Source: Burkholderiaceae bacterium
GTDB taxonomy: Bacteria; Pseudomonadota; Gammaproteobacteria; Burkholderiales; Burkholderiaceae_E
NCBI GenBank assembly: GCA_019635275.1
Contig: JAHBZV010000001.1
Location: 1 to 64,000 of the forward strand
Length of the DNA stretch: 64,000 nt
Reading direction: 5' to 3'
The position numbers and the translations under genes were made by a program. Below, piece by piece: positions 1 to 5,975 of the stretch (position 1 is the stretch's first letter; each line of letters starts with the position of its first letter). The notes beneath the pieces were generated by a model. The model made no database searches and was not told where the DNA came from. It was given only the letters and a program-made list of their open reading frames with translations.

Positions 1-163
1 GGCTCAACAAGCAAGAGGGCAGGTGAGAGCCAGAGACTTCATCGGGGCTCTGCCGGGACAATGGGCCGGGCACCGCGCCTCGCGACTCGGCATCCAGTGA
101 CGCGTTGATCTTGTCGAGTAGGCCGCCGAGATCCCGGTTCTGGTGGTTGCGGTCGCGGCCCAT
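1..163 (-). CDS. possible N-terminal part of an unrecognised protein, cut by the window edge
   Basis: From an ATG at 163 the minus strand stays open for 54 codons to the window edge, beginning MGRDRNHQNRDLGGLLDKIN. Third codon positions are nearly all G or C over the first 30 codons, which resembles coding sequence here. I recognise no family. The Shine-Dalgarno sequence is poor, and an overlapping open frame with a different phase covers 39-239, so this may be spurious. Confidence 0.25.
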   Translation of the reverse strand, partial: MGRDRNHQNRDLGGLLDKINASLDAESRGAVPGPLSRQSPDEVSGSHLPSCLLS

Positions 164-200
164 GACTACCGGAGAGCGCAGATGAAGCTACGCGGTGAAC

Positions 201-292
201 CCGTCTTGAATCCGCAGCCAGCATAAGTCTCGTGTCCACCTAAGGTTGCGGGGACACGAGCCCGCTATGCTCGCTCAGCCGGTTCAAGACGG
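201..292. repeat. nested inverted repeats (about 92-base potential hairpin)
   Basis: Several inverted repeats share almost the same centre. CCGTCTTGAA (201-210) pairs with TTCAAGACGG (283-292), GCATA (221-225) with TATGC (266-270), CTCGTGTCC (229-237) with GGACACGAG (252-260), and ACCT (238-241) with AGGT (243-246). All arms are perfect. The element lies just beyond the stop codon of the minus-strand surface-protein gene. It could be a transcript end structure, a mobile-element end or a folded recombination site. It lacks canonical attC R boxes (GTTRRRY). Confidence 0.6.
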
Positions 293-322
293 TTGCTCAA
301 AGCATCGTTCGCGTGCGGCTGC

Positions 323-1390
323 TCAAGATCGGCGTAGCAGCCCGATGCTGGGTCGAACCAAACGCTGCAGGTAGTTCAGTTCTTCCATACTTCGGGTAAC
401 CCATCGGGCTTTCCGCGCCGTTGTCGCGCCAAGTCCGGCGAAACCTGCAAGCAGCAGACCGAGCGTCGCCGGCAACGGAACGCTGCTGACCGCACCCGGC
501 CCGGAGCGGACCGTCTCCAGCAACCCAGCCGTTGTGTACCAAGTCACCCCCTGCGGCAGCGAGATCTCGAAGTACAGCGTGTTCAGGAGATCGATGTCCC
601 ACGACGCGCTACTGGTGTAGAGGTTACCGACTAATGCCTCGAAACTAAAGACTACCGGGATGAGGCGGCTCGCCGAAAATCCGGGCCGGATGACCGAGGA
701 GACCGCCAGCGCGTCATTGAGGTCGACCTTGGCCGCCTCGCCGAACTGGAACTCATCCACCGCAGAGAAACTAGAAAGTGGCCCCAAGCCGAGCTGTTCC
801 GCCGCACCGTGATCGGGGTAAATCCGTAGATTCAAGGACCCGCAACTGTAGCTGCCAATCACCCAGTTACATTCATAGGAGCCGTCATACGGCACGGACA
901 CACTCAACGAGACGTCCTGCCCGTCCAGGCTCTCGGGTACGCTTAGCCAGAGCGTTTCGAAGAGCATAACGTGGAGATCTGTGTAGATTCGGCCATACGC
1001 ACCGTGGACGCCCCACTGCTCCGTGCCAAATTTGAGCAGCGACCCGTCGCCCGGAAGAACGTCGACTTCCGTCGAAGCGTGACTTACGACTCCGCCAGAG
1101 GGATCGTAAACGGTGGCGGCCCCACTATCGTAATAGGGGGCGTATTGGGTCGTGTATCCCGGCGTGTTTCTCGTCGGATCATAGAGGGCATCGCCTTCCC
1201 TACGGAAATAAGTGCAGGGGAATGAGTTCTGATCAGAGAATCCGCTGGCTGAGCAATATTGCCCCTCAGCGTGGACTGTCAAGGACGAGTACACCTCCAT
1301 TGCCTGAACGCTGGCCGCCCCAATCAGCGTTGCTAGTAGCGGCACGAGCAGTCTCGCGAACATGGACACCGACCGCGCTGTTCCCCGCAT
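323..1390 (-). CDS. VPLPA/PEP-CTERM-type exported surface protein with a C-terminal extension
   Basis: This is a 355-residue exported protein of unknown specific role. The start at 1390 was chosen because GGGGGTG lies 8 bases upstream and a signal peptide follows at once (Arg-rich start, hydrophobic stretch, cleavage after VQA). The middle is rich in Ser, Thr, Tyr and Gly, as in extracellular beta-rich proteins. Near residue 304 is the exosortase sorting signal: VPLPA, a hydrophobic helix (LGLLLAGFAGLGA) and a basic TARK. Known proteins of this class end right after the basic patch. Here 28 more residues follow (ARWVTRSMEELNYLQR and on), so the sorting tail is not terminal. That suggests stop-codon loss or a frameshift. 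No exosortase gene is in the window. Confidence 0.75.
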   Translation of the reverse strand: MRGTARSVSMFARLLVPLLATLIGAASVQAMEVYSSLTVHAEGQYCSASGFSDQNSFPCTYFRREGDALYDPTRNTPGYTTQYAPYYDSGAATVYDPSGGVVSHASTEVDVLPGDGSLLKFGTEQWGVHGAYGRIYTDLHVMLFETLWLSVPESLDGQDVSLSVSVPYDGSYECNWVIGSYSCGSLNLRIYPDHGAAEQLGLGPLSSFSAVDEFQFGEAAKVDLNDALAVSSVIRPGFSASRLIPVVFSFEALVGNLYTSSASWDIDLLNTLYFEISLPQGVTWYTTAGLLETVRSGPGAVSSVPLPATLGLLLAGFAGLGATTARKARWVTRSMEELNYLQRLVRPSIGLLRRS

Positions 1391-1849
1391 GATGCACCCC
1401 CATGAAGTTGGCGGAGTTACCCGTGGAATCGAACCGGTGTAGGCAGTTGCGCAAGCCATTCGGTCACCCAACTAACGGCACGACGTCTGAGGACATGCGC
1501 GAGGGGATCGAAGCAAAAAGTATTCCGTCGCGCATTTGTCGAGGAACTTCAGCACGTTAGCCTGTGAGAGGAGGCTTCGCGAGACGAGTTCTGTAAAATT
1601 TTCCGACGGCAATAGATTCGAATGACTGGTCGCGGTGGCCAAGCGAGACGGCGATCGGAGTCGCCCGACGAATCGGCGCGGCGGCACAAATGTCGTTAAC
1701 CATTCGCCGAACGCGTCTCGAATTGCGTGCGCTTCTCATTCGTGATCGGGCAATCGCGAACACGGGGCCCGACTGGTGATGGGCTTCGTTACTGATCGAA
1801 CGAGAAAACAATTGATCCGTAAGCTCCCCTGACCGGTAGACATTCGCAA
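1391..1849. other. 459-base intergenic stretch without a convincing gene
   Basis: Base composition is less GC-rich than its surroundings, with A-rich patches such as AAGCAAAAAG near 1511. Open frames here are short and show no recognisable family or codon bias. It must hold the promoter of the minus-strand surface-protein gene. A weak GG-N10-GC sigma-54-like pair can be read on the minus strand near 1513-1527, but it lies over 110 bases from the start codon and I do not press it. The right end merges with the nitroreductase remnant. Confidence 0.5.
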
Positions 1850-2035
1850 GTGGACTTTTCTGGCAGGTGGATCGAGGTGGGGCGATGCTACGAGCGCTTC
1901 GCACTCCAGTCGGCCGCCCTCGGTATCCGCAACGCAATGCTCGATCAGCCGGTGGAAGTGTCCGCGCTGAGGCCGCAGTTTGCGACCTTCCTTGGTGTTG
2001 GCGGGCGCAGGCCGGTAGACGCGGTGCTGACTTGA
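1850..2035 (+). pseudogene. remnant: C-terminal fragment of a nitroreductase-like protein
   Basis: The frame reads RWIEVGRCYERFALQSAALG, then NAMLDQPVEVSALRPQF and FLGVGGRRP. This matches the C-terminal end of nitroreductase-fold proteins (E-x-G-x-x-x-Q/E-R-F-A-L-Q-A-x-A-L-G-I-R, then N-Q-P-V-E-V and L-G-L-G-x-R-R-P). Only about 60 residues survive. The flavin-binding N-terminal part is absent upstream, and the usual tail after RRPD is replaced by VDAVLT and a stop. The piece looks like what remains after a deletion. It ends 3 bases before the GTG of the next gene. Function is almost certainly lost. Confidence 0.6.
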
Positions 2036-2037
2036 CA

Positions 2038-2451
2038 GTGCCTGCGATCAGAGCCGGGCTGGCCTACTTCGCGCTGGTGTTTGGCGCCGGCTTCGTGCTG
2101 GGGGCGCTTCGCGTCACCCTTCTCGAGCCGCGCCTGGGCGAGCGCATGGCGGAACTGGGCGAGATGCCACTCATGTTCGTCGTCATCCTGGTCGCGGCCA
2201 GGTTCGTCGTCAGGCGCTTCGCCGTCCCACCTTCCACGCCCGCGCGCCTCGGCACGGGTCTGCTCGCCCTGGTTCTGTTGCTCGCTGCCGAACTCGTGCT
2301 GGCCGTGGTCTTGCAGGAACGATCACTCGCGGACTATGTCGCCAGCCGCGACCGGGTCTCCGGAAGCGTGTATCTGGCGATGCTGGTGTTATTTGCCATC
2401 ATGCCTGTCTTGGTCGGGCAACCCGATAGAGCCCAGGACCGCAAGGCGTGA
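2038..2451 (+). CDS. small integral membrane protein, unknown function
   Basis: The product is 137 residues if the GTG at 2038 is used (TTG at 2032 is the alternative). The same frame is open further upstream but shows no coding character there. Four hydrophobic segments are visible: AGLAYFALVFGAGFVLGALR, a second around MPLMFVVILVAARFVV, a third GLLALVLLLAAELVLAVVL and a last YLAMLVLFAIMPVLVG. The pattern of a helix followed by R-x-x-x-x-E-P-R-L-G-E-R and E-M-P-L-M is familiar from conserved hypothetical inner-membrane proteins, but no role is known to me. The Shine-Dalgarno is weak. It lies 57 bases before the PP-loop gene. Confidence 0.6.
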   Translation: MPAIRAGLAYFALVFGAGFVLGALRVTLLEPRLGERMAELGEMPLMFVVILVAARFVVRRFAVPPSTPARLGTGLLALVLLLAAELVLAVVLQERSLADYVASRDRVSGSVYLAMLVLFAIMPVLVGQPDRAQDRKA

Positions 2452-2508
2452 GCCGCACACGAGAGAGTGGATGATCATGATTCAACGCGCTTGTCGGGGG
2501 GTCGCCTG

Positions 2509-3216
2509 ATGGCTCGCCGCGTGCTGCTTTCCTGGAGTTCCGGCAAGGACAGCGCCTGGACCTTGCACGTGCTCCGGAACGATCCGGACGTCGAGGTCGT
2601 CGGCCTCCTGACGACCGTCAATACCACCTATGGCCGAGTCGCGATGCACTCGACTCGCCTCGCGATCGTCGAGGCGCAGGCGCGCGCGGTCGGGCTCCCG
2701 CTTCGAGTCATCCCGCTCCCGTGGCCCTGTCCCAACGACGTGTACGAGCGCGCGATGCGCGGCGCGATCGAAGACGGGCTGAGGCGCGGTGCAACGCACG
2801 TGGCGTTCGGAGACCTCTTCCTGGAGGACATCCGCGCGTACCGGATCAAGCAGCTCGAAGGCACCGGTCTCGAGCCGCTCTTTCCGATCTGGCACCAGGC
2901 GACCGAGCGGCTCGCGCGGCGGATGGTCGACGCCGGTGTCGAGGCGGTCCTCACGTGCGTCGATCCGAAGAAGCTCTCGCGGTCGTTCGCCGGCCGCAGG
3001 TTCGATCATGCCTTCCTCGATGAACTGCCCGGAGGCGTCGACCCGTGCGGTGAGAACGGCGAGTTCCACACATGCGTACTCGCCGGGCCGATGTTCGGCG
3101 AGCCGCTGCGCGCGACGGTGGGTGAGGTCGTGGAACGCGACGGATTCTGCTTCGCGGATCTGATACCGAGTCCGGCAATGCGTCCGCGACCAATGGAGGC
3201 GACTCATGGACGATGA
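2509..3216 (+). CDS. PP-loop ATP-binding protein of the diphthine-ammonia-ligase-like family
   Basis: This is a 235-residue adenine-nucleotide alpha-hydrolase superfamily protein. The PP-loop SWSSGKDSAW sits at residues 7-16, a variant of SGGxDS that binds the ATP pyrophosphate. Further family features are GDLFLEDIRAYR near residue 105, a TCVDPKKLSRSFAGR block, and a final NGEFHTCV block. Eukaryotic relatives amidate diphthine on elongation factor 2. Bacteria lack diphthamide, so the substrate is unknown and probably some other ATP-dependent amidation or thiolation. The ATG at 2509 was chosen over upstream starts because the family begins M-x-R-x-x-L-S-W-S-S-G-K-D. It overlaps the next gene by 11 bases, suggesting coupled translation. 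Confidence 0.8.
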   Translation: MARRVLLSWSSGKDSAWTLHVLRNDPDVEVVGLLTTVNTTYGRVAMHSTRLAIVEAQARAVGLPLRVIPLPWPCPNDVYERAMRGAIEDGLRRGATHVAFGDLFLEDIRAYRIKQLEGTGLEPLFPIWHQATERLARRMVDAGVEAVLTCVDPKKLSRSFAGRRFDHAFLDELPGGVDPCGENGEFHTCVLAGPMFGEPLRATVGEVVERDGFCFADLIPSPAMRPRPMEATHGR

Positions 3217-3658
3217 AACGAGACGCAAGATTCTGGCGCTGCTTGAACAGCATCGAATCATGACGGTGGCGACGCTGCGGCCGGACGGGTGGCCCCAGGC
3301 GACGCCCGTTGGCTATGTCAACGACGGGCTGACCCTCTACTTTCTATGCGGGCTCGACAGCCAGAAGGCAAGGAACCTGGCGCGGGATGACCGGATCTCG
3401 CTCACGATCGATCACGATACCGCCGATCTGATGGCGATCACCGGTCTGTCGATGGCAGCGCACGCGCGCCCGGTGGATGATCGGGCCGAAGCCGAGAAGG
3501 TGTTGCGCATGCTTCCGCTGAAGTACCCCGATGCGCCTCCGTTGCCGATGAAGATGCCGAGCCCGGACGAAGTCCGGTTGTTCCGCGTAACGCCGACAGT
3601 CATTTCGGTGCTCGACTACTCGAAGGGCTTTGGCCATACGGATCTCGTCACCTGCTGA
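3206..3658 (+). CDS. pyridoxamine 5'-phosphate oxidase-family (PPOX) flavoprotein
   Basis: A 150-residue split-barrel flavoprotein. The N-terminal part ILALLEQHRIMTVATLRPDG followed by W-P-Q-A-T-P-V-G-Y is the hallmark of FMN- or F420-type split-barrel proteins that start with a helix and a strand over the flavin. The SQKARNLARDDRISLTI block is also typical. Members of this group reduce or oxidise small molecules, or bind flavin or haem cofactors; the substrate cannot be read. The gene starts inside the end of the PP-loop gene (11-base overlap), so the two are probably one transcript. It is followed by a terminator serving the opposite strand. Confidence 0.8.
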   Translation: MDDETRRKILALLEQHRIMTVATLRPDGWPQATPVGYVNDGLTLYFLCGLDSQKARNLARDDRISLTIDHDTADLMAITGLSMAAHARPVDDRAEAEKVLRMLPLKYPDAPPLPMKMPSPDEVRLFRVTPTVISVLDYSKGFGHTDLVTC

Positions 3659-3705
3659 CTGTCCGAGTCGAATGTTCACGTCGAGGCAATGGTCGACGCG
3701 ACTGG

Positions 3706-3729
3706 AAAAACCCCGGCACGCGGCCGGGG
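3706..3729 (-). terminator. intrinsic terminator of the minus-strand PEP-CTERM gene
   Basis: On the minus strand a perfect 7-base stem CCCCGGC/GCCGGGG (3729-3723 with 3717-3711) with a 5-base loop is followed directly by five T residues (3710-3706). It lies 28 bases beyond the stop codon of the surface-protein gene at 3757. Read on the plus strand it lacks a T-run, so it acts mainly in the minus direction. Confidence 0.8.
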
Positions 3730-3756
3730 CCTCGGGCACGCGGGCGCTGTGCGTCT

Positions 3757-4665
3757 TCAGCCGTTCCGTGCGCGTCTGCGCGCCAGAACCACGCCCCCCA
3801 GACCGATGCCGAGCAGGACCAGGCTGGCGGGCTCCGGCACGGTGATGCGGTCGGTGGACATGAACTGGCCGCGAACGAAGGCTTCGGTCAGGGGCGAGCC
3901 GCCCGGGCCGGTTTCCGGCTGATAGAGCGCTCCCGCGTTCAGGATCGACGCGGTTTGCAGAAGCGGGTCGACGAGGGCGTAGTCGAAGAGGGAATAGGAA
4001 GCGCTGATCTGGTCACTGCCGGCGGCCTTGGAGAGCACCAGCTCGATCTGGTCCGCGCCGGCCAGCACCGAATCGATGGGGCTCGACCACAGCACCACGC
4101 TGGTGTTCGACTCGAAATCGTTCAGCCGCAGGAAGACGCCGACGTCCCCTGTGATTCCGGACACGCCGACGAAGAGATAGAAGGTGTTGTTGCCGTCGAA
4201 CCCGAGCTCGGGCGCGCGATCGATGGCGCGGATGCCAAAGCTCTGGCCAGTGACCGCGGGGAGGCTCGACATGTCGAACAGGCCGTGGATCGAGAACGCA
4301 CTGGCCTGGTCGAGGATGTTGGAGTTGCTCGGGTTGGTCGCCAGCCTGCGCATTCCTGCGGTGGCCGTGTCTGCGAGGGTCGAAGTGATCAATACCTTGT
4401 CGCCGAGAGACGGCGTCATGGTCAACTTGCCGCCCGATTCGCCGGTCAAGCCCGGCTGCCCGTTCGTGACGTAGGTGTTGTCGCCATCCGGTCCGCTCGG
4501 GGGCACGACGCCGTCGTCGAACGCATCGCGGAAGATCTCGCTGCCATTCTTGACGATCCAGAAGTCGTCGATGACCGGAGCGAAGGGGGCGGCGGGGGCG
4601 AGGCTGGAGGCCAGGGCAAGGCCGAGGCCGGCGCTTGCGCGGATGAGGCGGCCGATCGCGATCAT
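3757..4665 (-). CDS. PEP-CTERM sorting-domain surface protein
   Basis: A 302-residue exported protein. The ATG at 4665 has a strong GGGAGG 5 bases upstream, and a signal peptide follows (IGRLIRASAGLGLALASSLA, cleavage near APA-AP). The middle region (FRDAFDDGVVPPSGPDGDNT and a long beta-rich stretch) resembles extracellular carbohydrate-associated or adhesive domains of unknown role. The C-terminus is canonical: VPEPASLVLLGIGLGGVVLA followed by RRRARNG. This is the PEP motif, hydrophobic helix and basic tail recognised by exosortase, after which the protein is released to the exopolysaccharide matrix. A sigma-54-like promoter and an upstream palindromic element precede it, and an intrinsic terminator follows, so it is a single-gene unit. 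Confidence 0.9.
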   Translation of the reverse strand: MIAIGRLIRASAGLGLALASSLAPAAPFAPVIDDFWIVKNGSEIFRDAFDDGVVPPSGPDGDNTYVTNGQPGLTGESGGKLTMTPSLGDKVLITSTLADTATAGMRRLATNPSNSNILDQASAFSIHGLFDMSSLPAVTGQSFGIRAIDRAPELGFDGNNTFYLFVGVSGITGDVGVFLRLNDFESNTSVVLWSSPIDSVLAGADQIELVLSKAAGSDQISASYSLFDYALVDPLLQTASILNAGALYQPETGPGGSPLTEAFVRGQFMSTDRITVPEPASLVLLGIGLGGVVLARRRARNG

Positions 4666-4708
4666 GATTCCTCCCTTGTTGCGGCAGGATTGAAGCGATG
4701 TCCACGAC

Positions 4709-4725
4709 AAGCAAGAAGCGCGCCG
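4709..4725 (-). promoter_or_regulatory. candidate sigma-54 (-24/-12) promoter of the PEP-CTERM gene
   Basis: On the minus strand the sequence CGGCGCGCTTCTTGCTT matches TGGCAC-N5-TTGCW with the required spacing: GG, ten bases, then GC. Transcription would start about 33 bases before the ATG at 4665. Sigma-54 control of PEP-CTERM genes through the PrsK/PrsR pair is known from related bacteria. The match is good at the invariant dinucleotides but weak in the other -24 bases. Confidence 0.45.
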
Positions 4726-4790
4726 ATCATTTCAAGACCATTGTTTTTACAAAGATATTGATCCGGCCATCGGCGCAGAGCCGCGCGGGA

Positions 4791-4807
4791 TGTAAAAAAA
4801 TCCGACA
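4791..4807. promoter_or_regulatory. possible activator site upstream of the sigma-54-like promoter
   Basis: TGTAAAAAAATCCGACA has outer TGT/ACA symmetry and lies about 70 bases upstream of the -24/-12 element, the normal distance for an enhancer-binding activator. A second TTTTTACA lies at 4744-4751. The A-run stands out in this GC-rich sequence. I recall similar TGT...CCGACA elements before PEP-CTERM genes in related bacteria, but cannot confirm the consensus here. Confidence 0.4.
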
Positions 4808-4939
4808 GACCGGACCCGGCCCGCATGGGTCTGCCGGGTGGCCAGCGCTGCCAGCTTGGTGGCCCGCGTCCGCGACAAGTCATCCGGCAGCCGCGCAACA
4901 TGGGGGACGCCAGAGTGAGGTCTATCATCCGTCGGGCGC

Positions 4940-4984
4940 GCCTGGCACCATGCCGCGTCGGGCCCCTCGACTCGAGCGTCAGGC
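4940..4984 (+). other. partial integron attC site (clear R' half)
   Basis: The right half, CCCCTCGACTCGAGCGTCAGG ending at C4984, aligns position by position with the right half of the well-formed attC at 5419-5484 and of classical attC sites (CTCAAGCGTTAGGC). R' is GTCAGGC at 4978-4984. The best partner found is GCCTGGC at 4940-4946 (six Watson-Crick pairs and one wobble), which would give a 45-base site, but its L box is poor. The site marks the left edge of the SnoaL cassette, whose ATG follows 25 bases later. Confidence 0.5.
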
Positions 4985-5009
4985 GGCAGGACCAACCTCG
5001 GAGACACGC

Positions 5010-5399
5010 ATGGCGGAGCATCCAGTCGAGGCCTGGCATCGTCTCGTCAAGGATAGAAGTCCACGCGGGCTGGACGCGCTACTCGCTGAAGAGGCCGTGT
5101 TCTTCTCCCCCGTCGTTCACACGCCGCAACGCGGCAAGAAGATCACCACCGCCTACCTGTCAGCGGCCTTCCACGTCTTTTTCAACCCAAGCTTTCGCTA
5201 CGTGCGCGAGATCATTGGCGCTACGGACGCCATGCTCGAGTTCGAAACGGAAATCGACGGCGTCTTCGTCAACGGCGTCGACATCATCAGGTGGAATGAG
5301 GCGGGTCGCATCGTCGAGTTCAGAGTCATGCTTCGCCCGCTCAAGGCGATCAATCTCGTTCATCAGCGCATGGCGGCCCTTCTGCAAGCGACCCAATGA
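5010..5399 (+). CDS. SnoaL/NTF2-like protein in an integron cassette
   Basis: A 129-residue cone-fold protein. It opens AEHPVEAWHRLVKDRSPRGL, then ALLAEEAVFFSPVVHTPQRG and a central YLSAAFHVFF. This is the arrangement of SnoaL-like polyketide cyclase/NTF2 proteins, which hold a small hydrophobic ligand or catalyse simple isomerisations; the substrate is unknown. The ATG at 5010 is preceded by GGAG. Upstream codons in the same frame include non-coding sequence and the R' box, so they are excluded. The gene lies between attC-type sites at 4978 and 5419-5484, in the plus orientation, with only about 25 bases before it. This is the standard build of a mobile gene cassette. Transcription could come from a TATCAT -10-like box at 4923 or from further left. 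Confidence 0.85.
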   Translation: MAEHPVEAWHRLVKDRSPRGLDALLAEEAVFFSPVVHTPQRGKKITTAYLSAAFHVFFNPSFRYVREIIGATDAMLEFETEIDGVFVNGVDIIRWNEAGRIVEFRVMLRPLKAINLVHQRMAALLQATQ

Positions 5400-5418
5400 G
5401 TCCGGCCCAAAGGGCGTC

Positions 5419-5484
5419 GCCTGACCCCTCGCTGGAGCCGACTCGCACCGGGACGGCACTCACGGCTCGGTTCAAGCGTCAGGC
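5419..5484 (+). other. integron attC recombination site
   Basis: A 66-base site. R'' is GCCTGAC (5419-5425) and R' GTCAGGC (5478-5484), perfectly complementary. The L'' region TCGCTGGAGCCGAC and the L' region CGGCTCGGTTCAAGC fold together, with 11 of 15 positions matching without gaps. Compared with classical attC sites, the left side follows GCCTAACAATTCGTTCAAGC and the right side follows CGGCTTAACTCAAGCGTTAG over their full lengths, with GTC in place of GTT in the core. It lies 19 bases past the SnoaL stop codon, as expected for the attC that ends a cassette. An integron integrase would cut G^TCAGGC on the folded bottom strand. Confidence 0.8.
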
Positions 5485-5500
5485 CGCAGGAGCCACCGTC

Positions 5501-5602
5501 GTGCAGTCGAGCATCGCCGTCGAGGAGCTCTCACAGGAACAGCGCGATCTGTGGCGGAGAGTCGATCAGTTGTCCCGGGCAGGGCGAATGCATTCTTCTT
5601 GA
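5501..5602 (+). pseudogene. truncated NTF2-like gene start (33 codons)
   Basis: A GTG at 5501 preceded by AGGAG starts a 33-codon frame containing SSIAVEELSQEQRDLWRRV. This resembles the first helix of NTF2-like proteins (S-x-E-Q-x-x-L-W-x-x-V), but the frame ends after GRMHSS and the rest of the fold is missing. It begins 16 bases after the attC R' box, the usual place for a cassette gene. Most likely it is a cassette gene cut by a deletion that joined it to the HigA remnant. It might instead be a real small peptide gene. Confidence 0.45.
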
Positions 5603-5627
5603 CGCATTACGTGCGACGTAATATCAC
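5599..5627 (+). promoter_or_regulatory. promoter with palindromic operator upstream of the HigA remnant
   Basis: A perfect inverted repeat ATTACGT-GCG-ACGTAAT occupies 5606-5622. It overlaps a TTGACG -35-like box (5599-5604) and a TATCAC -10-like box 17 bases later (5622-5627). Autoregulated HigA antitoxins bind such palindromes over their own promoter. The AT-rich character contrasts with the flanks and supports a transferred regulatory unit. Confidence 0.6.
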
Positions 5628-5646
5628 TATCACTCAGGAATCCACC

Positions 5647-5852
5647 ATGAGCCGACCGATCAATCGCATGCGCCCGGTACACCCGGGCGAGATCCTGCGC
5701 GAGGATTTCCTCGTTCCGATACGGATGAGCGACTCGCCCGCTATTTTGGCGGTGATGCGGAGTCGTGGATGAGTCTGCAGGCCGCGTACGATCTGAAGAC
5801 GCTGCCGACCCGGGACGAGATCCGCAAGCGTGTCGAGCCACGTGCCGCATAG
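5647..5852 (+). pseudogene. higA: broken HigA-type antitoxin gene (internal deletion and frameshift)
   Basis: The first 26 or so codons read SRPINRMRPVHPGEILREDF and LVPIRMS, the classic start of HigA antitoxins of the XRE family. Then the frame changes: from 5730 a different phase reads RLARYFGGDAESWMSLQAAY and ends KRVEPRAA at 5852, the classic HigA C-terminal part. About 36 codons covering most of the helix-turn-helix are missing, and the join is out of frame, giving a premature stop at 5772. No HigB toxin gene lies beside it. It sits between attC sites at 5419-5484 and 5874-5931, a known habitat of higBA modules in chromosomal integrons. Confidence 0.8.
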
Positions 5853-5873
5853 GTAGCGCACCGATCGCACGGG

Positions 5874-5931
5874 GCCTGACTGGCCGTTCGAACGGGCAGC
5901 GTTCGGCGGCCGCTGAGCTCCGACGTCAGGC
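5874..5931 (+). other. integron attC recombination site
   Basis: A 58-base site with perfectly complementary R'' GCCTGAC (5874-5880) and R' GTCAGGC (5925-5931). Its right half CCGCTGAGCTCCGACGTCAG follows the classical right half (CGGCTTAACTCAAGCGTTAG) at most positions. The left half has TTCGAACGG at the L'' position. It lies 21 bases after the HigA remnant, in the same orientation as the attC at 5419-5484. The 45 bases after it hold only the ribosome binding site of the next gene. Confidence 0.7.
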
Positions 5932-5975
5932 GTCACAGACCGTCTTCCGCAGTCCCTCGCGCCCGGAGAAACCCC

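Noticed and set aside
201..292. The nested hairpin as an integron attC site
   Set aside because: The ends do not carry GTTRRRY/RYYYAAC boxes; GTTGCTC and GGTGAAC are the nearest and do not pair properly.
1557..1937. A 126-codon minus-strand frame
   Set aside because: It has no codon bias or family, and overlaps the clearer nitroreductase remnant on the other strand.
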